From NCBI GenBank assembly GCA_029215795.1, contig JARDYH010000002.1:6763501-6827500 (forward strand): a stretch of 64,000 nucleotides of DNA. The letters run 5' to 3'. Below, piece by piece: positions 55,431-64,000 of this stretch (positions are counted from its first letter, which is position 1; the number at the start of each line of letters is the position of its first letter). Source of the DNA: Anniella stebbinsi. Taxonomy: Eukaryota > Chordata > Lepidosauria > Squamata > Anniellidae. Made by a program: the position numbers and the translations under genes. Under the pieces are notes generated by a model. That model was given only the letters and a program-made list of their open reading frames with translations, made no database searches and was not told the origin of the DNA.

Positions 55431-55520
55431 GAGAGGCATAGGAGGTTGACAACGTCATGAAAAGGAACTGCAAATGTCTGTGAGTGACCAATCATGAGTG
55501 TGCAATACATTGCTTGTCTG
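55431..55520. mobile_element. Family X fragment
   Basis: GCATAGGAGGTTGACAACGTC and GTCTGTGAGTGACCAATCAT match the end of the 8925-9290 repeat. Confidence 0.45.
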
Positions 55521-55891
55521 GAGAAGCTCTTTCTCTCTCTTTCTCTTCCCCCCTCCCCGTCAGGTAACGTATTGGTCCTTGGGACCTTTTGGGAGGCCAC
55601 ATCTCACTCACATGATTCTGGATGGTCCTTTCACATGCTAACTGCTCGGAACAGAAGACTTTGCTGTGCCTGCATGGTGTGTGATTCAGTGTCACTTCTT
55701 GATATATAAATTTTTATTTGTTTGGCACAAAAGCCTTTACAATCCTCAACATAGTACATTCATACAGTTAAAAATAAAAGCGACAAAGCAGCGTAAAGTG
55801 TCTCTTATTGCTGGAATTAGGTCATGGACTAGATCCAGCTCATGAGCCATGATAGACCTGTTTCCAGCCTAAAAGTTCTGGAGGGACACCA

Positions 55892-55892
<1 letters not shown>
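55521..55892. other. Unassigned DNA
   Basis: A TC-rich tract at 55528-55548; nothing else recognised. Confidence 0.35.

Positions 55893-55926
<34 letters not shown>
55893..55926. repeat. (AAC)n microsatellite
   Basis: About 11 AAC triplets. Confidence 0.95.
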
Positions 55927-55927
<1 letters not shown>

Positions 55928-56114
55928 AAAGCAGGGAGGAAGTTATTAATTTATTAATTTATTAATTTATTGCATTTCTATACTGCCCAATAGCTGACAC
56001 TCTCGTCTGCATGGCTTTTCAAGAAAATTCTAAGCTCAAAAATCAAGAACAACCCACTAGTAGATATTGAAGAATAATCTACATCAGGGATATTCTTGTC
56101 ATAGAGTCATAGAG

Positions 56115-56432
56115 TAGGCTGACCAGATAAAATCCAGGTCAGGGCTCATGTAACTAACAGTTGTAGAGAAAAGGGAATTTCAGCCAGTGTCATTTGTATG
56201 CAATTAGTTCCTGGTGATATTCCCTCTTCATCACAACAGTTAAAGGTGCAGGAGCCCTGCCTTCTTTTGTATATGGTCACTCTAGTATAGTGCCTGTAAC
56301 TTTAACTGTTGTGATGAAGAGGGAATTTCACCAGGAACTAATTGCATACAAATGACACTGGCTGAAATTCCCTTTGCTCTACAACTGTTAAAGTTACAGG
56401 AGCCCTGACCTGGATTTTATCTGGTCACCCTA
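56115..56432. mobile_element. MITE family 1 copy
   Basis: 318 bp, left TAGGCTGACCAGATAAAATC and right GATTTTATCTGGTCACCCTA, both of the GATAAAATCC subtype. Perfect 8-bp duplications TCATAGAG at 56107-56114 and 56433-56440, inside a CR1 copy. Confidence 0.93.
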
Positions 56433-57127
56433 TCATAGAGTTGGAAACGGCCATTTTGGCCCTCAAATCCAATCTCCCTGCTCAATCCAGGAATCCAGTT
56501 TAAAGCATCCTTGACAGATGGCTGTCCAGTCTTTGCCTGAACATCTCCAGCGACTTCACCTCTCTTGGCAACTGGTTCCACTGACCAACTGCTTTGACCA
56601 TTAGGAAGTTTTTCCTTATGTTCTACTGAAATCTGACTTCCCGTAACCTAAGCCCATTATTTCATGTCCTACCATTGATAGAGAACAGATTTGCAGCCCT
56701 CTTCTGTGTGATAACCTTTAGGTACATGAAAACTACTATCATACCCCTTTGGTCTTCTCTGTTTCCAGTCCCTGATAATCTCTGTGGCCCTGCTTGAAAC
56801 TCATTTCAATTCATCTGAATCCTTCTTAAAGAGTGGTGTCCAGAACTAGGTACACTATTCCAGGTGAGGTCAGTCCAATGCAGAGTGGAGTAGAACTATC
56901 ACTTCCTGTGATTTTGAAACTATACTTTTATTGATACAACCTAATATTGCACTTGCCTTTTCTGTAGCCACATCACACTGCTGACTTATCTTCAGCTTGT
57001 GATTGACTACCTCCAAGATTCCTTTAACATGTACTGTTGCCAATCTAGGTACCCCCCATCTTTTACCTGTGCATTTTATTTTTTTATTATTATTTCTAAA
57101 TAAAGAACTTCACACCTCTGCTAAACT

Positions 57128-57352
57128 ACATAGACCCTGTTCAGATGACACACTAAGTCATGGTGTTTAAGCATTTTGAGCTCAACATTATGACTTAGTG
57201 TGTTGTTTGAACCTTGAGTGGTTCACATGTTGTGTGAACCATTCTAACCATGGTAACTCCATAGCCATGGTTTAAACACACATACTAACCATTTGCTGCA
57301 AAAGGGTCAGCAGTCTAACCATGGCTTAATATGTCTTCTGAATAGGCCCATT
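57128..57352. mobile_element. MITE with CCTGTTCAGATGACACA ends
   Basis: Left ACCCTGTTCAGATGACACACT-AAGTCATGG faces right CCATGGCTTAATATGTCTTCTGAATAGG, imperfect inverted ends of ~30 bp with several CCATGG-centred inner inversions. Target duplication not resolved. Nested in the CR1-group copy. Confidence 0.65.
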
Positions 57353-57477
57353 CCATTATTTTCTGCCCAGTCTTGTAACCTTTTAAGATCATTTGGAATT
57401 TTGTTTCTGTCTTCTTAGGTATTTGTATTAGCTATACCACCCAATTTTCTGTCATCTGCAAATTAAACTCTTCTTCT

Positions 57478-58150
57478 CATTGGACTGTCCTGCCATAGAA
57501 TCCTTCCAGCTTTTCTGAAATCCAAGGGAGTTTATGAAGATGTTTTGATGGAGGTCCATTGTCTGGAGATTCACATAGTTTCTTGGGTGCTTCAAAATGT
57601 AATAAATAAATAAATAAATAAAATAAAAGGAGTATTATTGTGCATTTCTTGCAACTGCCTCTGAGCACAGTCAATAAGTTTAAATGCTGTCTCAATATCC
57701 ATATTCTTCTGCTGCAGTAGTGATGTTACAGATTTAAGATATCCTAGTGCTTTTAGAATAATTTCAGTAAGAAAAGTAATTGAAAGACTACTGAACTGAT
57801 TGAGCAATCCAATAGCTTCAGTTTTAGATGACCTTTTTTCACAAGAGGATGATGCATTGATTAATTTGAGTGTGGAAAGAATGAATTCTTCGACTGAATG
57901 TGTAACCATAACTGAATCCAAGTATATAGTCCATTGTTGAACCAACAGGTGTTTTAAAGAACTTCCTTTATAAATCTGATCACCCTTTCCTACTGTTCAC
58001 ATAAGCCAAAAATATTCCTTCCTCTCAGGTATAATCTCAATTGCATGTTCTATTAGGAATATGTGGGCATCTTCCACCACGGCACCACCCCAAATAATAA
58101 CACCTATACTATGAAGAAAAACAAAGGCTTTCCTGTAGGTTTTCTAAAAT
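57478..58150 (-). pseudogene. hAT transposase remnant (ZMYM/DUF4371-type)
   Basis: On the minus strand the frame at 57592-57945 contains VMVTHSVEEFILSTLKLINA, EAIGLLNQFSSLSITFLTEI, LKSVTSLLQQKNMDIETAFKLI and DCAQRQLQEM. This pattern is typical of the region before the dimerisation domain in hAT transposases and the derived ZMYM-type genes. After an AATAAATA-rich insertion (about 57596-57630) a second frame continues with KLCESPDNGPPSKHLHK and PWISEKLEGFYG. No catalytic DDE region or zinc finger is visible, the frame is broken, and upstream (58000-58150) only stop-interrupted traces remain. Family assignment by recalled pattern. Confidence 0.5.
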
Positions 58151-58164
58151 TCCCATTATAAATT

Positions 58165-58560
58165 TAGGGAGCAATCCTATATCCCCTAAGCAACTGAGGG
58201 GACATGGGATTTTTTTGTTTTGTGGCTTCAAGCTCAGAGATAGCGCTCCGAGCTCTCAGCCAGGAAACTACACTCCTCATCCGCTTTGCAGCCACTGTGG
58301 AGTGAACTATGGAGGGTGCTTCTCTGTGCTTGGTAAGCCAAGCATGGAGAGGGAAAAAGGGGGCAGTCCCAGGGGTGGGATGGGTAGGAGATCATGGAAG
58401 CTGCTCCTCCAGACCTGAAGGCTCCAGCTAGACAGCCAAAATTGACAATCTAGTCAGAAAAGCAGGGTAGATGGAGCATGGAGGAGAGGATCTCCTCCAA
58501 GGCGAAGCCCCCCCCCCCCGCATTGGTTAGTCATAAGTCCTCGAGTTCAGGGCCTTACAA
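58165..58560. mobile_element. Possible MITE beginning GGAGCAATCCTATATCC
   Basis: The start matches the GCAATCCTATG theme of 8470-8500. The interior is GC-richer, with a C run at 58509-58518. Right end not defined. Confidence 0.3.
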
Positions 58561-58574
58561 GTATCCAGGGTGCA

Positions 58575-58682
58575 ACCCATGCCATCTGTCAGGTATGCTT
58601 TAAGGTGGATTCCTGCATTGAGCAGGTGGTTGGACTTGATGGCCTTATAGGCCCCTTCCAGCTCTATGATTCTATGATTCTA
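58575..58682 (+). mobile_element. CR1 LINE 3' terminus
   Basis: CATCTGTCAGGTATGCTTTA, GAGCAGGTGGTTGGACTTGA and TCTATGATTCTATGATTCTA. Confidence 0.9.
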
Positions 58683-59092
58683 AGTATTTGTTTATTACAA
58701 AAAAAAAAATAGGGCCCCAAGAAAATTTTAGGGGCAGCCCCTCCCCCAGCCCCCTCCGGCTATGTGCCCAAGCCATGGGCTCCCCAGCTCTGCCCTAGAC
58801 TAAGCACACAATGTTCCTCTACCCATTCCTCATAAGGATTTGGGTTCTAAACCCTGTTTCAACTTCGCAGTTCTCTTCTGAACCTGTTTGGATGCTTCAG
58901 CCTCTTTCTCCAACACTGATGCTCAGAAAAGATGTGGCTTTTTGACTCTTGGTGGTTGCCATGCAATCACGTCCTGAATTTTGGAGAAAAGATTATTGAT
59001 TTGCGTCATTGATTAGAAAGGGACCACAGCAGGATCGTATAGCTAGTGTTTCTGTTGCTAAATCCTAAAACAACATTCCCTTTACATTTCAT

Positions 59093-59094
<2 letters not shown>
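58683..59094. other. Unassigned DNA
   Basis: An A run at 58698-58709; otherwise nothing recognised. Confidence 0.35.

Positions 59095-59129
<35 letters not shown>
59095..59129. repeat. (GA)n microsatellite
   Basis: About 16 GA units. Confidence 0.95.
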
Positions 59130-59131
<2 letters not shown>

Positions 59132-59242
59132 TGATTAAAGATGCTGTAGGAATAGCATCCTACAGGAGCTCTCCACCCAACTTCACCCAGTCTCTGGTAA
59201 AGGGATTGTCAGTCATCTGGAACGTCTACTCCACGCTGTGAC

Positions 59243-59630
59243 TAGGGATGGTTACATCTCTCACGCTTGATCTCACTCAGGCTCTCTTTTTTCCACGGTT
59301 AAGTTCATTCCTTCCTGTTTCTCCGTAGGTTTGCAATTTTATTACATTTTTTTTAGTTCATACCAAAAAATATGTGCATCTTCTCAACTATATGCATTTT
59401 TAGTGCCCATTTTTTTTCTTCAAATGAATGCATTTATGTCCTGGGTTTCCCCACCTCCAATCGTATGTAGTTTTGCAACAAACATTTTCCTATTGAATAA
59501 AATGCTTTTGTGTTCATTTCTCAAATTATATGCATTGGTCTCTTTTGTCCTTTCTTTTTTGCGTGCCCTGTTTTGAATGCGCACATTTTGGGGCACTCTT
59601 TCTTTGTATGGGTTTTTCATTAATTTAATT
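59243..59630. mobile_element. Family T-like repeat starting TAGGGATGG
   Basis: Starts TAGGGATGGTTACATCTC and contains repeated TATGCATTTTTAGTGCCC and AATGCATTTATGTC motifs. Abuts a MITE family 1 copy. Confidence 0.4.
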
Positions 59631-59634
59631 TTTG

Positions 59635-59946
59635 TAGGGTGACCAGATAAAATCCAGGTCAGGGCTCATGTAACTTTAACAGTTGTAGAGAAAAGGGAAT
59701 TTCAGCCGGTGTCATTTGTATGCAATTCATTCCTGGTGAAATTCTCTCTTCATCACAACTGTTAAAGTTGCAGGGGCCCTGCCTTCTTTTGTATCTGGTC
59801 ACTCTAATATAGTGCCTGCACCTTTAACTGTTGAGGGAATTTCACCAGGTATGAATTGCATACAAATGACACTGGCTGAAATTCCCTTTTCTCTACAACT
59901 GTTAAAGTTACATGAGCCCTGACCTGGATTTTATCTGGTCAGCCTA
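59635..59946. mobile_element. MITE family 1 copy
   Basis: 312 bp, left TAGGGTGACCAGATAAAATC, right GATTTTATCTGGTCAGCCTA. Flanks AATTTTTG and AAGTTTTG match at 7 of 8 positions. Confidence 0.88.
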
Positions 59947-60109
59947 AAGTTTTGGAAACTGCATTGCAAACTGTGGAAAAGTATGGATTTTGACATCTAA
60001 CTGTATTTTGTTTCATGTTGAGTTTTGGAAACTTTGCAATTGGTAAGTTTACATGGGAAGGAATCAAACCATTTTTTCAGTCATCCCTAGCTGTGACAGA
60101 CAACCAGGG

Positions 60110-60417
60110 AAATGAAAAGGCACCCGTGTCATTGGGAAGGAAAGAATTGCTAAAACTTTTCTGTTTCAATAGGCCTTTGGGGAGTAATTCAGACCTTTGT
60201 GGATGTACTGCTTATAGTTTGGATTTTTTTAAATTATGTGTATTTAAAATGTTTTTAAATATTTTAAATATTTTTAAATTGTACTATGTTTAATTATATT
60301 TTTAATTTTTGTATATCACTATTTGTTTTAACTGTACATGTTTTAATTTGTAAGCCACATTGGGTCCCATTATTGGGAAAAAGGCAGGATATAAATAAAT
60401 GTAATAATAATAATAAT
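60110..60417 (+). mobile_element. L2-like LINE 3' end with (TAA)n tail
   Basis: TTGCTAAAACTTTTCTGTTTC, AATAGGCCTTTGGGGAGTAA, a T-rich UTR, AAGCCACATTGGGTCCCATT, GGCAGGATATAAATAAATG and a TAA tail into which foldback copy 3 inserted. Confidence 0.65.
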
Positions 60418-62823
60418 TAGGGGTGTGCATCGGATCGGATCCGATCCACGATCCGAATCCGATCCGACCCAAAATCGGGAAAATCCGATCCGATCCGATC
60501 CGATCCGGACAACCTCCGATCCGATCCGATCCGATCCGATGAGGTCCGATCCGGATCGGACGCCATTTTGAATGCTTTTTCCCATAGCCAAGTATTGTTT
60601 TACAAAAACGCCTATAACTTTTTCATTTTTAAAGATAGAAGGATGAAACTTGGGCACATTGTAGACTGGTTAGGGGTAGTTATCTGTGAGAAATTTCAGA
60701 AAGATTGGTGCATGCATTTTGTGGCAATTAATTTTTTAATAAATACCCAGGAATGCCTATAACTTTGTCATTTTTAAAGTTACACACATGAAACTTTGCC
60801 ACATTGTAGGGGGTACCTTGGGACCTATGTGTGTGAAATTTCAGAAACGTAGGTCCTTGTCTTGTGTGGCAATTAATTTTAGAAAAATGGGTAGTGGTGG
60901 GGTAAATACAGTTACGCCTCCCACTTTTTTATTTTTGAAGATACAAACAGGAAACATGGGCACATTACAGGTACCACTTGGCTTGATATGTGTGTAAAAT
61001 TTCAGACAGCTGGGTCCAGGCATGTGGTGGCAAGGTATTTTTGAAACAATGAGGAAAGAAACGCCTATAACTTTTTTATTTTAAAAGTTAGAAGTCTGAA
61101 CATTGCTCACTTTGTAGATGGGTTAGGGGTAGATATGTGTCAGAAATTTCAGAATTATAGGTCCAGGCATTTGATGGCTATGGAATTTTTAAATTACATG
61201 TTTCAAAAAAATCTCTACAGAGGCCAGGTCTTCCCCTCCCGCTTCCCGCGAAGAAAAGGAAACACTCTCTCGTCTCGATCCCTTTGATCCTTGCTAGTAG
61301 TATCCATTACAGGGCTCGTGTCTGCTTGAGTACAAAGTGAAAGCAGACACGAGCCCTGTAATGGATACTACCAAGGATCAAAGGGATCGAGACCAGAGTG
61401 ATCCTTCCTTGCACGCATGGCTGCAAAACTCAGCTAGGCTCAGCCGTTCTGCTTGAAAAGTGAAAGTAGGAAAGGAAACACGAGCCCTGTAATGGATACT
61501 ACTAGCAAGGATCAAAGGGATCGAGACGAGAGAGTGTTTCCTTTTCTTCGCGGGAAGCGGGAGGGGAAGACCTGGCCTCTGTAGAGATTTTTTTGAAACA
61601 TGTAATTTAAAAATTCCATAGCCATCAAATGCCTGGACCTATAATTCTGAAATTTCTGACACATATCTACCCCTAACCCATCTACAAAGTGAGCAATGTT
61701 CAGACTTCTAACTTTTAAAATAAAAAAGTTATAGGCGTTTCTTTCCTCATTGTTTCAAAAATACCTTGCCACCACATGCCTGGACCCAGCTGTCTGAAAT
61801 TTTACACACATATCAAGCCAAGTGGTACCTGTAATGTGCCCATGTTTCCTGTTTGTATCTTCAAAAATAAAAAAGTGGGAGGCGTAACTGTATTTACCCC
61901 ACCACTACCCATTTTTCTAAAATTAATTGCCACACAAGGCAAGCACCTACGTTTCCGAAATTTCACACACATAGGTCCCAAGGTACCGCCTACAATGTGG
62001 CAAAGTTTCATGTGTGTAACTTTAAAAATGACAAAGTTATAGGCATTCCTGGGTATTTATTAAAAAATTAATTGCCACACAAGGCAAGCACCTACGTTTC
62101 CGAAATTTCACACACATGGGTCCCAAGGTACCACCTACAATGTGGCAAAGTTTCATGTGTGTAACTTTAAAAATGACAAAGTTATAGGTGTTTCTTTCCT
62201 CATTGTTTCAAAAATTAATTGCCACACAAGGAAAGCTCCAATGTTTCTGAAATTTCACACACATATCAAGGCAAGTGGTTCCTGTAATGTGCCCAAGTTT
62301 CCTGTTTGTATCTTCAAAAATAAAAAAATGGGAGGCATAACTGTATTTACCCCACTACTACCCATTTTTCTAAAAATTAATTGCCACACAAGACAAGGAC
62401 CTACGTTTCTGAAATTTCACACACATAGGTCCCAAGGTACCCCCTACAATGTGGCAAAGTTTCATGTGTGTAACTTTAAAAATGACAAAGTTATAGGCAT
62501 TCCTGGGTATTTATTAAAAAATTAATTGCCACAAAATGCATGCACCAATCTTTCTGAAATTTCTCACAGATAACTACCCCTAACCAGTCTACAATGTGCC
62601 CAAGTTTCATCCTTCTATCTTTAAAAATGAAAAAGTTATAGGCGTTTTTGTAAAACAATACTTGGCTATGGGAAAAAGCATTCAAAATGGCGTCCGATCC
62701 GGATCGGACATCTGGTCCGATCCGATCCGACCAGCCTCCGATCCGATCCGATCCGATCCGACCCCCCAGGTCCGATTCCGATCCGCTATCTGATCCGATC
62801 CGGGGGGTCAGTGCACATCCCTA
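60418..62823. mobile_element. Foldback element copy 3 (hAT-like, 2406 bp)
   Basis: Flanked by ATAATAAT at 60410-60417 and 62824-62831, within a TAA repeat, so the duplication is consistent with 8 bp but the target repeat makes it less exact. Type A end on the left, type B on the right, as in copy 1. Arms of ~1 kb contain the ~150-bp tandem units. The centre (about 61215-61590) has TCCCCTCCCGCTTCCCGCG, CTTTGATCCTTGCTAG, GTATCCATTACAGGGCTCGT and their inverse. It lacks the CpG-rich segment and the 609-bp duplication of copy 1, so the arms meet in an almost uninterrupted palindrome near 61330. No coding capacity. Confidence 0.87.
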
Positions 62824-62831
62824 ATAATAAT

Positions 62832-63082
62832 AATAATTGCTCCCAACTTGCACAGCTTGGGAAAACCTTTTCTCAGATGCGACCACTTCTGGGTATGATA
62901 TATTCTTCTCCTATCATTCAAGCAGGAAATCATGCTGATGAAGTGGGGAAATGAGAATCATACAGGAGACAGGGTAAAGAGCCTATATAGCAGGGGTGGG
63001 AAATCTCAGGCCCGCAGGTCATATTTGCTCCTCCTGGGGTCCCAATCTGCCCCCCTTGTTTACTCCCTTTCTCTTCTTGCCA
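62832..63082. other. Unassigned DNA
   Basis: Contains AGCAGGGGTGGGAAATCTC near 62991 and, beyond the microsatellite, GAAGTTCCCCACCTCTGCTAT near 63306, an inverted pair suggesting a MITE of ~330 bp spanning the microsatellite. Confidence 0.4.
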
Positions 63083-63327
63083 TTCTTCTTCTTCTTCTTC
63101 TTCTTCTTCTTCTTCTTCTTCTTCTTCTCCTTTTTCTTCTTCTTTTTTCCAGATTCTGCATACCCACCCCTCTAAAAGGTCAGCATGCCTCTGCTAAATC
63201 TTAGGTTCAGTCTGTAAGAGCTTTAAGCTTTAAGCACCTTTTGTTCCAGAACATAGTGGCCCCTGAGATATTGTCCTCATGTGAATTTGGCCCTTGGGCT
63301 GAAAGAAGTTCCCCACCTCTGCTATAA
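62989..63327. mobile_element. Probable MITE with AGCAGGGGTGGGAA ends
   Basis: Left ATAGCAGGGGTGGGAAATCTC and GGCCCGCAGGTCATATTTG face right AATTTGGCCCTTGGGCTGAAAG and TTCCCCACCTCTGCTAT. Flanking TATA occurs on both sides. A (TTC)n tract has expanded inside. Confidence 0.55.
63083..63149. repeat. (TTC)n microsatellite
   Basis: About 14 TTC triplets, then a CCTTTTTC interruption and further TTC. Confidence 0.95.
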
Positions 63328-64000
63328 AGGTTGAAATACTTGTAGCAGGAGTTAGAGAGGCAGAGAGACATTTCCTCTAGCTTCCATTCAGCCCTAAGTA
63401 GGGAATCTACCCTTCAAGCAACCACATTGAAGATTGTGGCTGTCTCAAAGAGATACTTGCTCGAAGATTGGTAAGCTTGGCCATCTTTAGAGATGCTGGA
63501 GGAATTTGGACTTTGTAAATCCCAGTACCTTCTGGACTGATGTGTGGATCAGAACTTAGAGATAACCCACTAGTTCTTTTGCGGACAGTTTGGCTCAAAA
63601 ACAGTATCAAAATTAATTGGGAAGTGGATATCTTGAGATGTACATCTTCTGAAAGGAAATATGTTTAGACATATCTTTTAAAATGCAGATTAGTGGGGAA
63701 CAGTTATATGATGTGAGAAAGTGTCATGGATCAGAAGGAGACTGATTCACCTAATCCTAGCCATCATAGTTCATTGCTAACTAAATGTCCTGTTCTTTTA
63801 TAGATTAACACTGATAACACCATCTCAGGTTCCTTCCTAAGATGTGATATCAAAGAAATAGACAATGGTAATCTTTCCCCACCACAAGTTTCTTTTCCAA
63901 TCCAGCCAACAGTGAGCAAAATCTGTAATAAAAATACAGGCTGGTCTTCCCATATCCCTGGCTTGATAGGAACCAAAAAATGGAGAGGGGGTGGGGGTGG
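63328..64000. other. Unassigned DNA
   Basis: No gene or repeat recognised up to the window edge. Confidence 0.4.

Larger units (their letters stand above)
56090..57475 (-). mobile_element. CR1-group LINE 3' portion, interrupted twice
   Basis: On the minus strand it ends at CTATGACTCTATGACAAG (56090-56114). It continues after a MITE as CCAACTCTATGA, CAAGGATGCTTTAAACTGG, the ORF C-terminal region (56590-56760) and then ACCTCACCTGGAATAGTGTA, as in longer CR1 copies. MITE family 1 interrupts at 56115-56432 and a second MITE at about 57128-57352. Confidence 0.72.

Overview
The window looks like intergenic or intronic DNA of a squamate reptile (lizard or snake). No intact host protein-coding exon, rRNA or functional tRNA could be supported. 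The squamate reading rests on Sauria-type tRNA-derived SINEs (2521-2768, 28613-28852, parts of 2905-3250 and 50330-51075), CR1 3' ends with the ATGATTCTATG-type terminus, L2-like LINE 3' ends, R4/Dong-like and L1/Tx1-like LINE remnants, a tyrosine-recombinase (Ngaro/DIRS-like) retroelement 3' part, and many hAT-type non-autonomous DNA transposons with 8-bp target duplications. Every recognisable protein fragment belongs to a transposable element.

Layout. 1-831: 3' part of an Ngaro/DIRS-like element with an SGNH-hydrolase-like domain. 832-11.9 kb: LINE 3' ends, SINEs and short palindromic elements separated by unassigned sequence. 11976-16141: a 4.2-kb foldback element bounded by a perfect 8-bp duplication, with ~1.5-kb inverted arms, (GATCC)n subterminal blocks, a CpG-rich segment mirrored in both arms and a 609-bp tandem duplication at the centre. 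It sits inside a 319-bp MITE. 16.5-23.9 kb: L2-like LINE, MITEs, a ~150-bp-period tandem array (22130-22735) and AT-rich unassigned DNA. 23900-26028: second foldback element. 26-33 kb: CR1, L2-like LINEs, SINE, and a 1.56-kb L1/Tx1-like insertion with its target duplication. 33.7-56.5 kb: repeated copies of the ~320-bp MITE, a second MITE family, an R4-like LINE, CR1 and microsatellites. 57.5-58.15 kb: remnant of a hAT (ZMYM/DUF4371-type) transposase. 60418-62823: third foldback element.

The most unusual content is the foldback family. Three complete copies (4166, 2129 and 2406 bp) each have the same short terminal repeat TAGGG(A/G)TGTGCA and the same unequal pair of outer ends. All six arms carry an 18-bp perfect palindrome where the GATCC block meets the interior, and ~150-bp diverged tandem repeats follow it. 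Cargo differs between copies. The 8-bp duplications point to hAT-type mobilisation by a transposase supplied in trans; no intact transposase is present here. A few AT-rich unassigned stretches (around 18, 20.5-21.4, 39, 47.3-48 and 52.6 kb) have the look of conserved non-coding DNA, but only cross-species alignment could show that.
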